64,000 bases of DNA from Fratercula arctica (GCA_947846985.1 CANTUZ010000002.1:59414563-59478562); one strand, 5' to 3'. Positions 10,969 through 26,179 are shown, counted from the stretch's first letter. Translations and numbers: made by a program. The notes: a model not told the origin generated them from the sequence alone.

Positions 10969-13900
10969 TACCTGGGGGCTAAGATCTTCTGCAGCTGAAT
11001 AATGCAAAGGCAGAAATACATATGCAATAATAATACTAATAACTCTTCAGGCTTATTAATCATAATTATAATACTGTCATTTATAAAATGTTATCTACAT
11101 TTCTTGTGCTTATTAGATATACCTAGAATACAGTAAAATAAAAAATGATAAATAGTAATGATGTTACTCCATCTCCAGCTGTATATTTAGCCTCATTACC
11201 CTCTTTGGGCTGATGAGTTTCTGGTATGACAGAAACAAGATCTGTGTAAATATACAGGACAGAAAACTTTCTAAAAGGTAATTGGCTAATTGGCAGCGTT
11301 TAACCCATAGAAAATATTGCTCTATATCTGGGCTAATTATAGTACTACTTATTTGAACTGCTTAGCGCTGAGTTCAGAGTTTCACAATGGAGGGTAATAA
11401 GAATCCCAAATGATTTTGTTGATGAAGAAGCTTAAGTGTGGCAAGTGAAACAATTTGCCTCATCTCAAAGCCAAAGCCAGTAAACCACTAACTTAGCCAT
11501 TGGGAATTTGCAGAATATACATAGAAACTCTCTGCAATACTGGGGAGGGTTGAAGACTACTGTTGTAGTAATGAACTTCTTGAATGCCTTCGAAATACTT
11601 CTGGCAGCCTATGGAAAACTGCCTATGGGTACAGTTCTGGCTGTTCTCTTTCCTTCCCATTGGTAAACTGTATTAGCAAGCAATAATTACCCTAAGATTT
11701 TCTCCCGTTGTTTTTAATGGCTACAGTTCTCAGAGAACAGCGTATGCAACTACATATCTATGCAATTATGACTGTGAGATAATCATGTCTGTGAGAAAGT
11801 ATTAGTTCTTTCCATCTTGATTGGAGTAGGTAAAGCCACGAATATCTTCTACCAATTTGTGATTATCAATTTATTACCAGTTATGATCTGAGCTATGGAG
11901 CACTTAGGAAGCTTTGCTTTCTGTGCTTTGTCTGTCTCTGTATTTGCCTCTCTGTCCTTACAACTCTACTTGTTCAGCTGTAAAAGCTCTGATGGATGTG
12001 ATACTGCCAAGAATGGAAATTATCACAAAGAAAAAAACATTTAAGTGAAATTTAATACTCAAACCATAATGGCCAATAGTTTGGTAAGGAGCTTGACTTA
12101 TCATTGAACACTTTTAGGGAGCTTAACTAATGAAAGTAGTCCTTACCAGAAAAATAAATACTGCTTGTGAATTACTCTGGATAATTATAGATGTTTATTT
12201 GGCCCCAGACCAATCAGATGGGTTCACTGTCTTGCGCAAGACAAAACTGTGTGCATTTACAGTATTGCTACTCGTAACACTATATGGCTCACATGCCACC
12301 TGGTGGACAATCTTTGCAATTTTAGTATATCCTTTTACTGCTCCTGATCATTCATTCATATGCTAGCTATGTTCTGGGAGAAGTTTCTCTGATCTTCCTT
12401 TTTTTTTGGATTATATGCACGAGTTCTTTGGTGCTTTAATAGCCTTAGAGGAAAACATGCTACAATAGGTAGAAAATATGTCGAATATTTTGATTCTATA
12501 GGGCCACAATGTCACGTACCTTCTTTGATGTAGCAATGAGCTTACTACATAAATAAAGTGGCTCTCTATGCATTCTTACTAAGTGACAATGTTTATCCTG
12601 ACAGAACAACTCTCACTGCTACTGTGTGTTAAAATAATGACAAGGAATTGAAGAATTACATTTGAAGATCTAAAAGTTTCATTAGTGGCATATTTTTATT
12701 GCCTTTCTTTCTCAACAAACTTGTTAATAACGCAAACTAGATTATAATTTTCCCTACTGAAATTGATTAATTTTGAATTACCTTTTGTAAGAGGAAAACG
12801 AACCATTTCTCATGGAAAGTAACATTCTCTACTTGTTGAGATCAGATGCCAATACTCTTATTGACAGTCAGGGCCATCTTCATGGACTAACTGAAGTCAT
12901 CAGTGCTGCTTGAATGTACTATACATGGCTCATAGGACTGGGTGACAAAATCTGTTACTGAATACTCTTAACACAAAAAGAGAAAAATACTTTCCAGCAC
13001 TCTTGCATCCAGATTACTCTGGATTACGTAGTAGTAGATATTTCAGACTTGTTTTTCGTTGTTGTTGTTCCATTGATACTATACCCGGTGTTCTGAGTGC
13101 CTTTCGGTACAAGTTTTCTGTCTCAGTAAATTTAATCCTGAAACAAGAAAAAAAAAAAAAAAGGATATGTTGTATGTGACCATGTTTGGAATGCAAAAAA
13201 GGGGAGAAGTGGACAAAAGGAAAATTCGCAACATTCATTTCAAAATGTGGATGTAGGGATACCTTAAAGCAGATACATAAAATTTTATTATTTCATCATA
13301 ATAGAGTTTAACAATATGCACTGGAAAGCAAGGAAGCAAAAGGTGTGCATGTGTTTTATAAATCATACACGAGAAAAATAACAGTAACAGTCTTCTTTTA
13401 CCTGTACAATTTGAGAGGAACTTCACTGTGAGCAGTCAAATTGCACTAGGAATCAGGAGAATCAACATCTTACAAGAACTTACCAACATGTGGTTCTAGG
13501 ACTATTTTATTCTTCTTTCTTTTTAATATGTCAAGAAATACTTGTGTAAGTAGGGATCCCTAGAACAGAAGTAGGTGTGTTGTGGAAGCTGTAGTTTTTA
13601 AAGTTTTAGTGATCCAGTAGCTAAATTTTGCTTTTGTCATGTAAAACAGAAGGTTAACATTTTTCATGTGAGCACATTTCGAGATAATGGCTATAGTTAA
13701 TTTTTGTGTGGTTATGTACTTCTAACTAAAGTAGGACGTTATTTCATTTTCTCAGTCATTTTGTACAGTCAGAAGCCTGTTCACATACAGCATGTCACTG
13801 TTGTCTGATGAGAATTTTCAGGCTATGACAACATATTTGCACTGGAAATGTTCATCACTGATATCTGAAGAATGCACGGTGTCTTCCTAGCATATTTTTT

Positions 13901-16900
13901 CCCCTTTCATTTGCTACTCAGTAGGTTTTGGTGACCAGTAAATTAGGGAGAAATTGGTACAGAAGAAAAATTGTTGACATTCTTCACATTCCATGTGTAC
14001 AGCATATACTGGCTTTTGAGATTAATCCAGTCCAACTTCTGAAATGCCTGAACTTCTGTTTCTGTCTGGTGAAATCTTTAGGCATAAGCAGCTAATGTAA
14101 TAGAACACCTAATATATTAAAGTAATTTCAGTTACAGGATTTATTTGGTTTGGTTTGCATTTTTTTGTGCTCCAGTGAACCATGGCGGAAGAAATATCCT
14201 TTTGGGGACACAGAATTGTTGGACATCATTTTAAACAGGCTTGGGATGGTTCTGAGGAGTATGCCATGCTCCAACCAATCCTAAACTAACATGAATATCT
14301 AGTTCCTCACCAGAGGCTGCTTGGTCCTATTTAGGGTACCTAGGTCTATGGCTAGATGTATTCTGCATTTTACTGCCCATAGTTTATCCTGTTCATAGCG
14401 ATGAGAAATGGGCAAACTGGTGCATCTAACAGACATATGAAATATTACAGTATGTAGATAGCATACCCTTTAATATTGCCATTTTTCTAGTGAGGGGAGA
14501 CCATGCTTTTTTTAATTCAAGACTGAAGACATGACAAAGTTGGGTGATTATTTCTATCACTGTCACAAAGGAGGCAAACCCCATTGGACAGAGTTGTGAT
14601 ACAGAGTGAATTGAATAACCAAGGCAAGTCGGCCTCTGCCTTTCCTACCTGTGGTTGCACAGAACATACAAAATTAATATAGGTATATTAATGTATAAAT
14701 AAAATATACATAATACAGTGAAAAGAGAGAAGAAGAGGCATATGATCAGATTCTATGCTCCTAATGTGCCACGTTCTGCATGCTTTGGCAACACAAAAAA
14801 TAATCCTGCAAGTGAAATAAAAGTTGTCATTTAGTGCATAAACAAATATTTTACAGATATTTTCCCCAGTGACATTTGTAGAATGGGGCTGCAATCCCTC
14901 ATCCATCATACCTGTGTGACAGAACTGGATGAAAGTGTTTTTGCCAAGAATATGTCATAGAAGTTTTGTTTCTGGTTTTCATGGAAAACATAGGTACTTG
15001 GAGTAATTCAACAAACTTTTACTTGGAAGATTCATGGTCTTGTACGGTTAGACAAGCTGCAGAAAAAAATTAACTACTGAACAGATTATGAAGATCTATC
15101 ATAGAGTTTCCATAAACTTTTACATTCATATCTGTTTCTCCAGGTATAAATTGAACCTCTGTTATCCATAGGCCTTAGCTGGAATGTATATAAGGTGAAT
15201 GTCACCAGTGACCAGTTGAGTCAGAGGAGTCATTTCTCCCTTGTTCCAAACATTATGTCACCTACATGAACTAATAAATCCCTCAGGAGCAGGAAAGCTA
15301 AATCCTATGTGAACAGTTTTTCACTCTGACACTTGAAAAATACAAACTTGTGGCTTCCAAATAAATTCAAGTGCAATCCTACTATTTTCATTATGCCTTA
15401 ACTGATAAGAGGCTTCCTTTGAAATGAATAATTGTCACAGATGTATATTGGATACCCTGACAAAGTGGACTGAAACGTTTGAGAAATCACATGTGTAGGA
15501 ACTTTGCTGAACTGGAAGCTTGCATAGTTCTCATGTGAAATACGCATCTGAAGCATCATCCTCTAAGTGTGATATTTTACACAAAAGCAAATGATATACA
15601 AAGTGGCAGTTTCTGATGAAGATGATTAAGACATATGACTAGTTAAACCAGCTTGTCTTGATTTCCAGAAGGACAAGAAGAGTTTTCTGTACAAGTGTGG
15701 TTCCACCTTTCTACAAGTGTACAGCTGGTTGTGTTTCTTGAGTTGTAACCCATTCTTACTGTTTGATATTTTTAGGATTAAAAAATACAGTAAAAAAAAC
15801 CCCAACACCATTTTTTTCACTGATATGTTTGAAAGAAGGCCTATGGATTTGTTATTATAAATGGGTTGATTTAAGCCCATTTCTTTTTTTTTTTTTCTTC
15901 CCAGCTTTCAACCATGCATTTTAATGTTCAACAATTTCACTTGTTTAATCTGACTGGGATGTGAGAGTAATCTCAAAATAAGGGGCAATGTTGGCAATTG
16001 GATATAATCCAACCATAAATATATTTTGGCTGGAAATTAAAAGGAGTTTCTTGACCGTTAAAATGTTCCGATTCAATTTTCCAAAAGGAAGAAGAAACTG
16101 GAAAACTTGACAAATTTTAAGGTGTAATACTTGAAATCACAAGGGGTTGAAATGGATAGATCAGGAAATCTCTTCTGGTCTTTGATTCAGATCAAGAAAT
16201 GCTTCTCCTATATATGGTTTTATAGGATTTTTTTGCCATCTATCAACCTGGTTACTTTCTGGGTGACTAAAGTTATGATGCATTTGGAAGTGTGTAAGTT
16301 TTTCTCAGTGCAGGTAAGAGACAGATCCATGAAGCACATGTCTTATTCAGTAATCAGGCTTCATGTTAAGATACAACTGACCAAGTAAGAATTGTGTGTT
16401 TTCCAGATAAATTGGAAACCAGAGTTAGACAATCAGTTACCATTGAGTGTTTTGCCCAGTGCAATCATAAAATACATCAGTTAGATATAAGCAAGACAGT
16501 ATAAACCTTACAGGATCATAGACTCATTCCAGCTCACCATGAAGCCAGTGAAGGATTTGGTCATTCGCAATCAAAGATGGGCAGTGTAGGCTATGAAAGG
16601 CAAAGTGATCCAAATGCTCTCTCTATACAGTAAGCACTGACTCAGCATAAGTGAGGAGCTATGATTTTGTTTCGGTATAACAGAGAATGTGAATCAAACA
16701 CCTTCCCCAGCTCTCAAACTAATTTGGAAAAGCCATGAGCAGTACTTACATCATATATAAGATTTTAATTATTATTCTCTTGCACAGGCCGGAGAGGAAG
16801 GAGTGATTGAATGTATGTGTCCTGTCACCAGAAAGCAAAGGAAGGCATTACTCTGAATCCATGGAGGGGAAAAAAAGTAAATTGTTCTGATCTATAACTG

Positions 16901-17788
16901 TCCATGCAGCAGGGATGGGTTGACTTTAGGGTCACGTTAGGATAGCAAAATGCTGTATTTCTTGGTGTTCAGGACTCAGAACTGAAGATCCAGTACCTCC
17001 AGTTCTTCTATGTTTTACTTTGAGAGTTGATAAAATAAATGGAAATGTTGGAAGACCCCTTGAGGTGAGAGAGATGAGCAGCCTGGCACATAGATTGGTA
17101 TAGCACAACATTTGGGTTACTGAAAGCATAGGCAAGGACAAAGGAAATTTTCTTTTGTTTTAATTTTGGAAGCAAAATAGAGATTACAATTAAACCTTTC
17201 TCACAAACTCATAGAAAAGCACATAGAATCCCCTTGAAAACATGTTTTTCTTTAAAAAAAAAATTGTTTTGCCTTTTTTTTTTTTGTATAGATAATTTGC
17301 AAGGTGTTATTCCATCTGCTAGTATGGATGTGTCTTAGCCATGTCAACATGACTACATGAATGCTTTTGTCCACCCACTATTTGCATTAATTTAAAGGGA
17401 ATCACTGTACTTTGGTGGTTCTTAAATTGCTGTCATTGTGATTAGAGTCAATAAGAAATTCCACACCTTCTATAATAAAAAAAGAGAAACAGCTGGACAG
17501 AAAAACAAAGAAAAAAACTCAGCACAACTGCCTCCCTCCTTTAGTTTCTTGTATGAGCTGCAAAACTGTAGAGTGCCTACTATTTTTACTGCTAAATGCA
17601 ATATTTTCTTTGATTTTTCTGATGATCGTATTCTTTCTTCCTATCTGTTACTAATTTTGTGAAGTTTTCTTTGTTTTTAAAATTATGATTATTATTATTA
17701 TTGTAATTTCTGGCTAACTACAAAAATTTAGGCTTGGTGTTAACTAGCAAATATCAAATCTGGACCATGCTTACAAGGAAAAGGCACT

Positions 17789-17817
17789 TGAAGCATCTTG
17801 CTATACAAGATGCTTCA
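17789..17817. repeat. Perfect inverted repeat, 12-bp stem and 5-nt loop
   Basis: TGAAGCATCTTG, the loop CTATA, then CAAGATGCTTCA. The arms are exact reverse complements. There is no T run after the stem, no related copy was noticed elsewhere, and it lies in the gene-free 5' flank. Confidence 0.85.
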
Positions 17818-19507
17818 CAATTCCCAATGAGATTTGACAGTTCTTAGTGTGGTTATTCTTACATCTTCAATATGAGTGAGCCAGCACGGTGTACATGAGT
17901 AGACAGTGGGTTGAAGCAGACTCTGTGGAGGGACAAGTGAATCTCTATTCTAGGGCAGGCTTCATCTTGCCCGTGTTTTGCTGTCTACAACTGTGTCAGG
18001 TACTCAAGGATCTTCTTGTAGTTAAAGGAAAGGAGATGGGCACTTTAGTGGTGCTTGACTCATCTGATCGTGTGCAAATTCTAGATTAGAGTAACTTGAA
18101 TCTTATCTGAGATGACACTGACAGTCTCGACTAGCTCTCTGTCAACTGTAAAGGAAGACTAAAGCGACAAGTTCAAAGTTAGATGTCTATATTCAGTTGA
18201 ATCCTTCCTTGATTTGTGAGGGAGAAAGATGCTATCCTTTTTTTTTTTCCTTCCAACCATTTACTTGTTGGAATTCCATAGACTTTTAGTTGAGCAGCAA
18301 AGCAAACATTACAGCAATCAGGGTTTGAAATAAAACCAAGATCAGCCGAGCTGAACATAAGACTAATGAACAAAAGATGCACTTTTTCTGGGAAGAACTG
18401 ATTTTCAATCTGAGTTGTAAAAATATCCCCATGAGTGTGTCTATAAATGCTATAAGTGCTTCTGAAGCCACCCGCATCATCAGACCTGCCAGTTTTGCAG
18501 ATAGCTGGTTTGCAGGAAGTGCGACTGAGATGTCTGCTGGAGCTCATGGTATCCTTTGTGCCTATACATGCCCAGTGGGTTAATATTTTGCCAAACAACC
18601 TCTAAGCAGGCAGTCCACAAGCTGATGGAGAAGCAGCTGTGTGGATGGAAAGCACCTAGAAAACAGGTTATGATGCTATATTTACAGGTTTTCAGAATGG
18701 TATTGACATATCCTACAACTCTTGTATAGAGTGGTCTTCACTAGAGGTGGAAATGGCAAGCAACTAAATCACTAGCTGCTGTAAGATGGGTGAGTAGAGA
18801 ATAGTCTTTCAGTCTTCAGTTTGCATCTAAAATTCTCCCACGTTTGCAGGCATGTCTGTGGGTAGAACAATGAGACCTAACTTCACCATGAAGCTGGAAA
18901 CACAGTAGGATTCAGTGCTTTTATCACAGCGGCACTTATAATTAGATTGCATTCCTTTTGGTTCTTAAAGAGATTGCATTCTTTTCAGTTCCCAACGTTT
19001 ACCAGAGAGATTCAAGGTCTTTTTAAAGTGGAAATAAAATAGCCTGCTCTTCATCTTTCTTTTGCACAGAGTACAGCCATATAGACTTCAACACATTTCA
19101 AGGTTTTTGACTGGGATACTGAAGATCTTTCACTGTTCAAAAGTGACAAGTGGTGCAATTAAATACTTCTCTGCACTCGAATCGTTACCACAAAATGCAG
19201 AAATTTCTGCAAGGTAGCACTGTATCACTTTTGAACGACGCGCAACAAAAATGTGTGTACTCCGTAAATTATGAACATTTCTACTACTAGTTTCATCTAG
19301 TTCACCTATAGCTCTATCATATTTTCTTTATGGGTAGCAAAAGGCATTAGCTTGTTAGTTTACAGTCATCATGTTCCTTTGATTCCTTTTAAAGTACTTT
19401 TCACTGAGGTTCTTCTGCCTTTTCCTCTTAGACTGTGTTTCTGATGGTTAAATCTCTCATACTCTCTGCTATCTCCATCAAAGTACTAATGGAGCACTTT
19501 CAGTTCA

Positions 19508-19543
19508 CTTGCCCTGACAGGGCAACTTGCCCTATAGGGCAAG
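19508..19543. repeat. Cluster of four alternating inverted heptamers
   Basis: TTGCCCT-GAC-AGGGCAA is followed after one base by TTGCCCT-AT-AGGGCAA. The second pair forms an 18-bp perfect palindrome (CTTGCCCTATAGGGCAAG, 19526-19543). The unit therefore occurs four times in alternating orientation within 34 bp. It is not part of any recognised element. Confidence 0.9.
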
Positions 19544-21473
19544 AGGCACAACTTTTGCTGATCTGTCCGTCTGGCTTTAAAAACTCAATTTTGGTCTCAG
19601 AGCCAGTGGATCTTGTTTACAGTGGTTGGAATATGGGTGATTTTGGACACTGTGCATACATTTCTGTGCTTGTTCTATACATGGATATAATATTTACTTA
19701 TCTTGTTGGGAAGCTTAATTCAATATTTGAATGATGCTTCAAAATCCTTAGATGCTGTGGAGAATAAATTATTGTTCATTCATTACACGCCACAGTCCAG
19801 TGAGTAACATACAGTACTCTAAGCACCTTTTATTACCATTGTATGTATAGCTAAAACCTCATCCACTATTGTAGTAGTAGGACTTTGGTCTACCTGATGT
19901 GACTTCTTTATAATTTTTAATTAAAAAATGAGATAAGATCAAGAAATATAAGTCTTTTTATCAAATACATGTATCTTTTCATGTCTGATACTTTCAAAAA
20001 AGCTGAAGAGGGTCTGAAAGCTAAGTGATTTTCACGTGGCCATACCTCACAGAAATTATCTCCAAGTCACCCAGTGTTTCGTAAATACTGGAAAAAGGAT
20101 TTGTGCATGAGAGGAAAGAGACTTTATATTGAAAGACAAATCTGGGCAACTGATATGACTTGAGTGGCCTCTTCCAGTCTTATTTTCTTATGAGTGAAGG
20201 TTATCCAGAATATATTTTAATAATAAGCTTGTCATTCTATAATAGATATTTGTATTTTATTTTATATGTACATGATTTACTAAATATGTAAATATCATTC
20301 TGTATTTGTTTGTATGAGTGGGTTATATGTACACATATATATTCTGCTGTTCAAGAGATAAAAGAACTGTATGGTGGGCTGGTACTGAAGCCCCTGACAT
20401 GTAAATAAGGCAGCTTACCCACAGGCTCCTTTGCAGTTCTGCCGTCTCTTGTTTCAGATTGTTTCTTGGGGTTTTTTTAGAACCCTCATTCCTCAGTTAG
20501 GGAGCTTTCTATTCTCTATACTAGAGGAAAAATGCACAAAATATTTCTCATGTGACACCAGACTGGATGGCAAACTCAGAGTGCATTGTGGTGGTTGCTG
20601 CAAGAGTCATCACATAGAAGGTTGTTATCGTCTGTCTTAGTTTCACGCATGTACCGACAGTGTAGCTGCACCTCTCCTACTGTTGTGTAGCAGGTCATGT
20701 GATAGTTCATTGCGTTGAACTATTGATTGCAGAAAAGACTTTTACAATCACAATGTTTTCTAACTCCAGGCAATAAACCCAGGTTGTTTTGCAATGTACG
20801 GATTAAAATCTAGAGATGTTAAAATCAGAACACAGCTCCTTATAAATTAAGCTGAAGTGGTCTTTATGACAGGCCTCTGCACTATCAAATCTAATGAGAG
20901 GTTGCATGTCATTAAGGGTGGTTACAGATGCAACATTCATACATCAGAGCATATATACACACATACATTATGTGCCTCCTATCAAGGCTTCCCTTTTGTT
21001 TTTGGTATGTCAGTGCAGAATGAAGAATGCCAAAAAAGATCGTGATGCAGCCCTGTAATTTGTACTTTGATTTCATTCCCTTTTTACTACTACTCATTTT
21101 TTTCCTGATTCTATGGAAAGAAGTAATTTCAGTCTCAGTTTCATCCTTACTTTCAAAATGGCTGCATAGATGTCAAGAGCAATCATTTGTGCTCACAATA
21201 TTTGTTTGTGCACTTAGGATGTACATGCATGTATGATTTTAATATGTGCTACTACAGCCTGCTGACTGCTTCCCTTGAAAGAACATCAGACTAACTGCAG
21301 TGGGACTACTCTGAACAAGGAATGAATAAGCCACCTCTTTTTTAGGATATAACTACTGCAGCATAGAATTTATATCAATAGGACAGTAAAATAAATAGTG
21401 GGTTTTCAGTTGGCTAACTGCCATACCAGTTAGCACCTATCTCCTTAGTTCACCAAAGACCTATACGGTCTAT

Positions 21474-21539
21474 TGTTCCGTTTAAAGTAGTAGGAGGTTT
21501 ACTGGTTTAATGAAAACCTCCAACTGGTTAATGGGAACA
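21474..21539. repeat. Imperfect inverted repeat, about 66 nt
   Basis: The outer arms TGTTCC and GGGAACA pair, and so do the inner arms GGAGGTTT and AAACCTCC. Between them TTTAA and TTAA segments also line up, giving a stem of about 27 positions with internal mismatches and a loop of roughly 10 nt. The size is that of a small hairpin RNA or a decayed palindromic element. No evidence of expression can be seen. Confidence 0.55.
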
Positions 21540-24500
21540 TTCTTCAGGGCATGTGACACAGTAGCTCCATTGTGAGCTGTGGGCTGATCTGATCTGGTCA
21601 GGCTCAGCTAGGACTCTTGTGCAGCTCAGAAACTCCACTGAAAACTAAGCAGTTACTGTGCCTGCGTAGCCATGGCAAGTGACTTCCTATAGTTAGCATA
21701 AAGCTCATCTAACGCTTTCAGTTTTTAAAAAAGTTGCCAGGTTGCCAGTCTTCATACAGTTGGTGTTCTTAATGCCAGGCTGCCTTTGTAAGAAATTAGA
21801 AGTCTAGCAGAAAGAGAGAGAGAAAAAAAAAAAAAGCATAGGAAATTATCTGACAGACAGGTGTGCAGACAGGCAAAACAATACATATTTATCTTTTAAG
21901 TGTAATCATATTCAGGTAGTATGCGGAAGCTTCAGTCATGATTGACACCCTGCTCTGTACTAGGTGTGCTGTAGACACTTAATAAAAGGCAGTCCTGGAG
22001 TCATAACAGAGAATTACTGGAGCTTCACGTTTAACTGTAATACCAAGTCCCTTACCACAATCAATTGTAGGAAAGAATTTATAACATGGTTCAAGAGGAC
22101 TCTGGATACTCCTAATAATATAAGATAGAGTAAATGGTAGGATTTTAAAGTACTTTTATTGTCATGTATCCATATGCTATCTATACTAGAAGATGAAGAT
22201 AACTATGGTTTATTGGTGTGGTAATTGAGACTGAATGATGTGGACAATGTAAGAGGGAGGCAAATATATATTTACTCAGAATGCTTAAATGCTTCAGTAA
22301 CTTTAGTGCATTACTCTGCTAACCTCTTCCAATCTGCTAAATATGTATTGAGTAGATAATGAGGCTATATCCTCGGTAGCACAAATCATTTAACATAAAG
22401 CAGTGGTTTAAAGCTACTAGTTGTGAATTACCCCAAAACCTTTACCAAAGAAGTTCCCAAGATGAGGGCTGTAGATCACTGTCAGTTTAAAGAAAGAAAT
22501 CTTGTCAGAGTATGCTGGTTCTTCCCTGTGTTTCCAGCTGCTAATTTGCATTAAAATATGGCTAAAAATACATCAATTCTTCCCTAATATTACTTTGCCG
22601 TGGAAGTGTTGACTGTATTCACCAAAGTGTTGCTATGTACTTGTCTTGCAAAAGCCTTCAAGTCACATGAAGTCTCCTCATCCAGGCATAAATGATAGCA
22701 TAAGAAGAGCTGACAGTCTCTTCTCTAGCATTTACCTTGCAGGCTGTGGATTAGTGAAAGGATGCTTTTTTCCCCCCACAAATAGCAGAAGGAAATGTTC
22801 CAGATTGATTTCAATTTCTCCTTTAAAGGTGACTAGAAATATTTCCAACATAATTGCAATAGTTTTTGATAATATTGCTATAATTCGCTTTGTGTGCATT
22901 TTTTTCGACATAGACTTTCTCCTGTGCATCCATGAATTGCCTATGAAATGTTCTAAACTGAATGAAGAAAACACTATTTTAGTGCAGTATATTAAATGTA
23001 CATTTCAATGTATCTTTAAAATACATTCTCAGTAAAATCTGCTGTATAGGTTGATACTTAAATACAATGCAAGTTCAATGTAGATGGTTGGAAAATAATT
23101 AACATCTTCAGTGTTATTTATACACTTATGAGATGCACAGTGCCTGTCTCTTTGTACAGATGGGACTTCCTCAGATGTCATAGGTACAAATATAGGAGGT
23201 AAAATCCTGTTCCCATTTGATTCAATAGAAAAACTCCCTCTGGTTTCAGTAGTACTGAGATTCCACGTGACTCAACCAAAACACACAAGGCAAGACTAGG
23301 ATCTAGAAAATACCATTTAATGTGTTTGCCATTTAGCAAAAATCTAAGTAATACATATAAATATAAAGTCAACATGAAATATTATTGCTATTGATAATAG
23401 TAATATATAACATTAGTAAGAGAAGGCACCTATGTGATCTAAAAAATTCATAAACTGAGAGAAAGAAAACTTTTAAGGTTACTGAACCAAAAACTCTAGT
23501 CTGTATTCCAGAATGAAATAGAAATAGATTCATCAAGGGGTTGGTCTTTCAAGGACTTAATCCATGTTTTAAAAATTGTCTAGATGTTTTTTAGTGCAAT
23601 CTTCTCAGGTGATTCATTTGGCAAAACCCTCAAATGACTACTATATTCAAATGGCTATTGCTGACCCCATCCTCTACTTCTTGTGCAAAGAAAATCTCTT
23701 CCTGCATGTTTTATGCACACAACATACAAGATCCAGCTGAGCTTACAGTTGGGCTGGTTGCATTAATAGCATCCACAGGTTGCTCAATAGAGCTCCCTAG
23801 AACAGTTGGTTTCTCAAAATAGGTGTGTTCATGGATGTAACATTTCCAGCTTGGAAGAAAAGAATGATAAAATAGACGCCATGTTAAAATCATTTGTCTC
23901 AGTGATTCTCAAATATTGTTTCATTTTTTCATTAATAGACTTCAGGGATAGTAGGAATGCAAAATTATTTTGCAGTATAAAAACCATCCAAAGAAATTAA
24001 CAGGTGGTGCTTAAATCAGAGGAGGAGGGAAATACGCTTAATCTGTGGTTCGAGGGCAAACTCAGAAGAAAAAAAAGACATGAATGTGTAGAAGAATACT
24101 GTGTCTTGGAGGAATTATTTTGGACTGTTCAAGTGGATGAGCAGTAATTGAATTATGTTTATAAATAAACAGATTCTTCCAATTCTTCAAGGAGCATTAA
24201 ACTGGAAATGAGCTCAAAATAAGACTGGTGATAAGTGGAAAACAGTTGCATTTCTGACAGGTAACCACCATTTCTGTTTGTTTGGTTTAGTCATGATGCA
24301 GAATAAGAATGGAATTCAGTTCTATTTGCATGTCTATAAAATGCAGATTTAAGTCTAGTATATGTCTGAGACATATGGCATGATTTTTTATTTGTTTTGG
24401 TTGTCAAAATTTTTCATTATGCAGTGTAGATTGATAGAGACCAAGATATCCCAAAAGAAATTTCTAAAGGTAGATACTGTCTTGAGCACATGTTTAAACT

Positions 24501-26179
24501 ACAGAAGATGTAGGGATATGAAGCTGAAAACTTCTGAGCATCTTCATTTTCTTTTGATATCTATATGAATGAGAATCTGGTGTCATAATTTTTAATAGTG
24601 ACATACTGAGCATTTTGAGAGTTTAACATTGCTTTCTTAAAACCACCTTTGTTATGAAGCATGTAAAGAAAGAACTAGAACCATGTTTTTCTATGATTAC
24701 CTATATACACATTTCAGTTTTTTAGTTGCTTGTTTGTTCTAGTACAAGTACAACAACAAAGTGATGGTCAAGCCAAAATGCATTCAATTCAAACTATAAT
24801 GCTTTATTTTTAGCAGCATGAAACAAGAAGATGATAATGGCTCTTTTCTGCCAATGCACCCTCATCTTCCTTTTTAGCTACATTAGGAAGGTTAGGAAAG
24901 ATTCTTTCCTTACATTTCTAGAAAATAAATACTTTCTTCAGGTCTTTACAGCTTCTGATAGGCAGATGATCACAATTTTCATGTGCTCTCTTTCTCCCTC
25001 GAAGACCCATGTTTATAGACAGTCCTGGTAGAAAACCCCATGTTGTTGTTAATAAACCCAAGACTTCCCTCAGTAATAGAGCTGTCCATTGTATGGCAAT
25101 TAATTCTATGCATATAATCATAAAGTTTTGTTTGGTCATAATTTGAAATACATCCATCTGTCTCTCCCGTGTGAGGTTCTTATACCTACTGTCCTAGGGA
25201 CTTGGATGGCAATTCCGCTGTGAATGATTTTTAGAGCTCTGCCTTGCAAGGGCTCCTTGGCAACCAAAACTATAAAACAGAAAAACTATGTTAAAATGGT
25301 AGTTTGTTAAGAATAAAGAAGCATGGCTTTTACTTTTCAGTATTAATTCAGAAGTTTTAGGTTCTTTTTCAGCTTAGCTCACTTTCTTCTGTGGCCCCAG
25401 CTGATCACTTTATTGGATGACATTTGGTCCCACCAGTGTTTGAAATTCTTAATTATCCTTTCCAGCTTTCTGACATTGTGTTTTTCTTCTTGACTTTCAC
25501 ATACTGTAAATATAGCTCTGTCCAGGATGAATTCCATTTAGCAGACATTGCTTGACAGCCCTAGTAAATTCAGAATGATCTATTCATTCATCAATATGTG
25601 TGTATAATTTCCATTAAGCTCAATAAAATTTGTGTACAGCTGTAATAACTAGAGTCTTTTAACACGTTAGTGTCTTACTAATTGCCAGGGAGGTTTCAAC
25701 AGTAGACTGAGATATATCCCCAGCTTTTAAGGCTCTGGAAGTGTTGATTTGAAAAATAAGGAAGGATTAATTTTCTTATGGGACTAGCTTTGCTGGGGGA
25801 TCCTCCTTGTGCGCATCTTGGCTGGTGTGTCTGTCCCAGTCTGCTAGGACGCTTTGATAACCTACAGTGTGTGGAGTACAGGTCCCTGTTGACCCAGGTT
25901 GCAGGCAGTTGCCGGTTGCAGGATAGGGGTGACAAAGCTCGCTTAGACTGTGGGAGTGTCTCACTGCTTGCTTAGAAATGTTCTCACATTTACACTCTGG
26001 AAAGGAAAGGTTAGGAGGACCAGTAGAAGAGAGAAGTGTTTAATAACTCCATATTGTGCCCTAACACAATTTGACCATGTTTTCATTTCAAAGGTTAATA
26101 CATTCAACTTGTATTTGTTGAATCATGTAAAGTAATATTTCAAAACATCCTCCAGAAAAAAAGAGTGTGTGTATAGATT

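Noticed and set aside
25780..25960. GC-richer segment as an old SINE
   Set aside because: No tRNA-like promoter boxes, tail or target duplication recognised.
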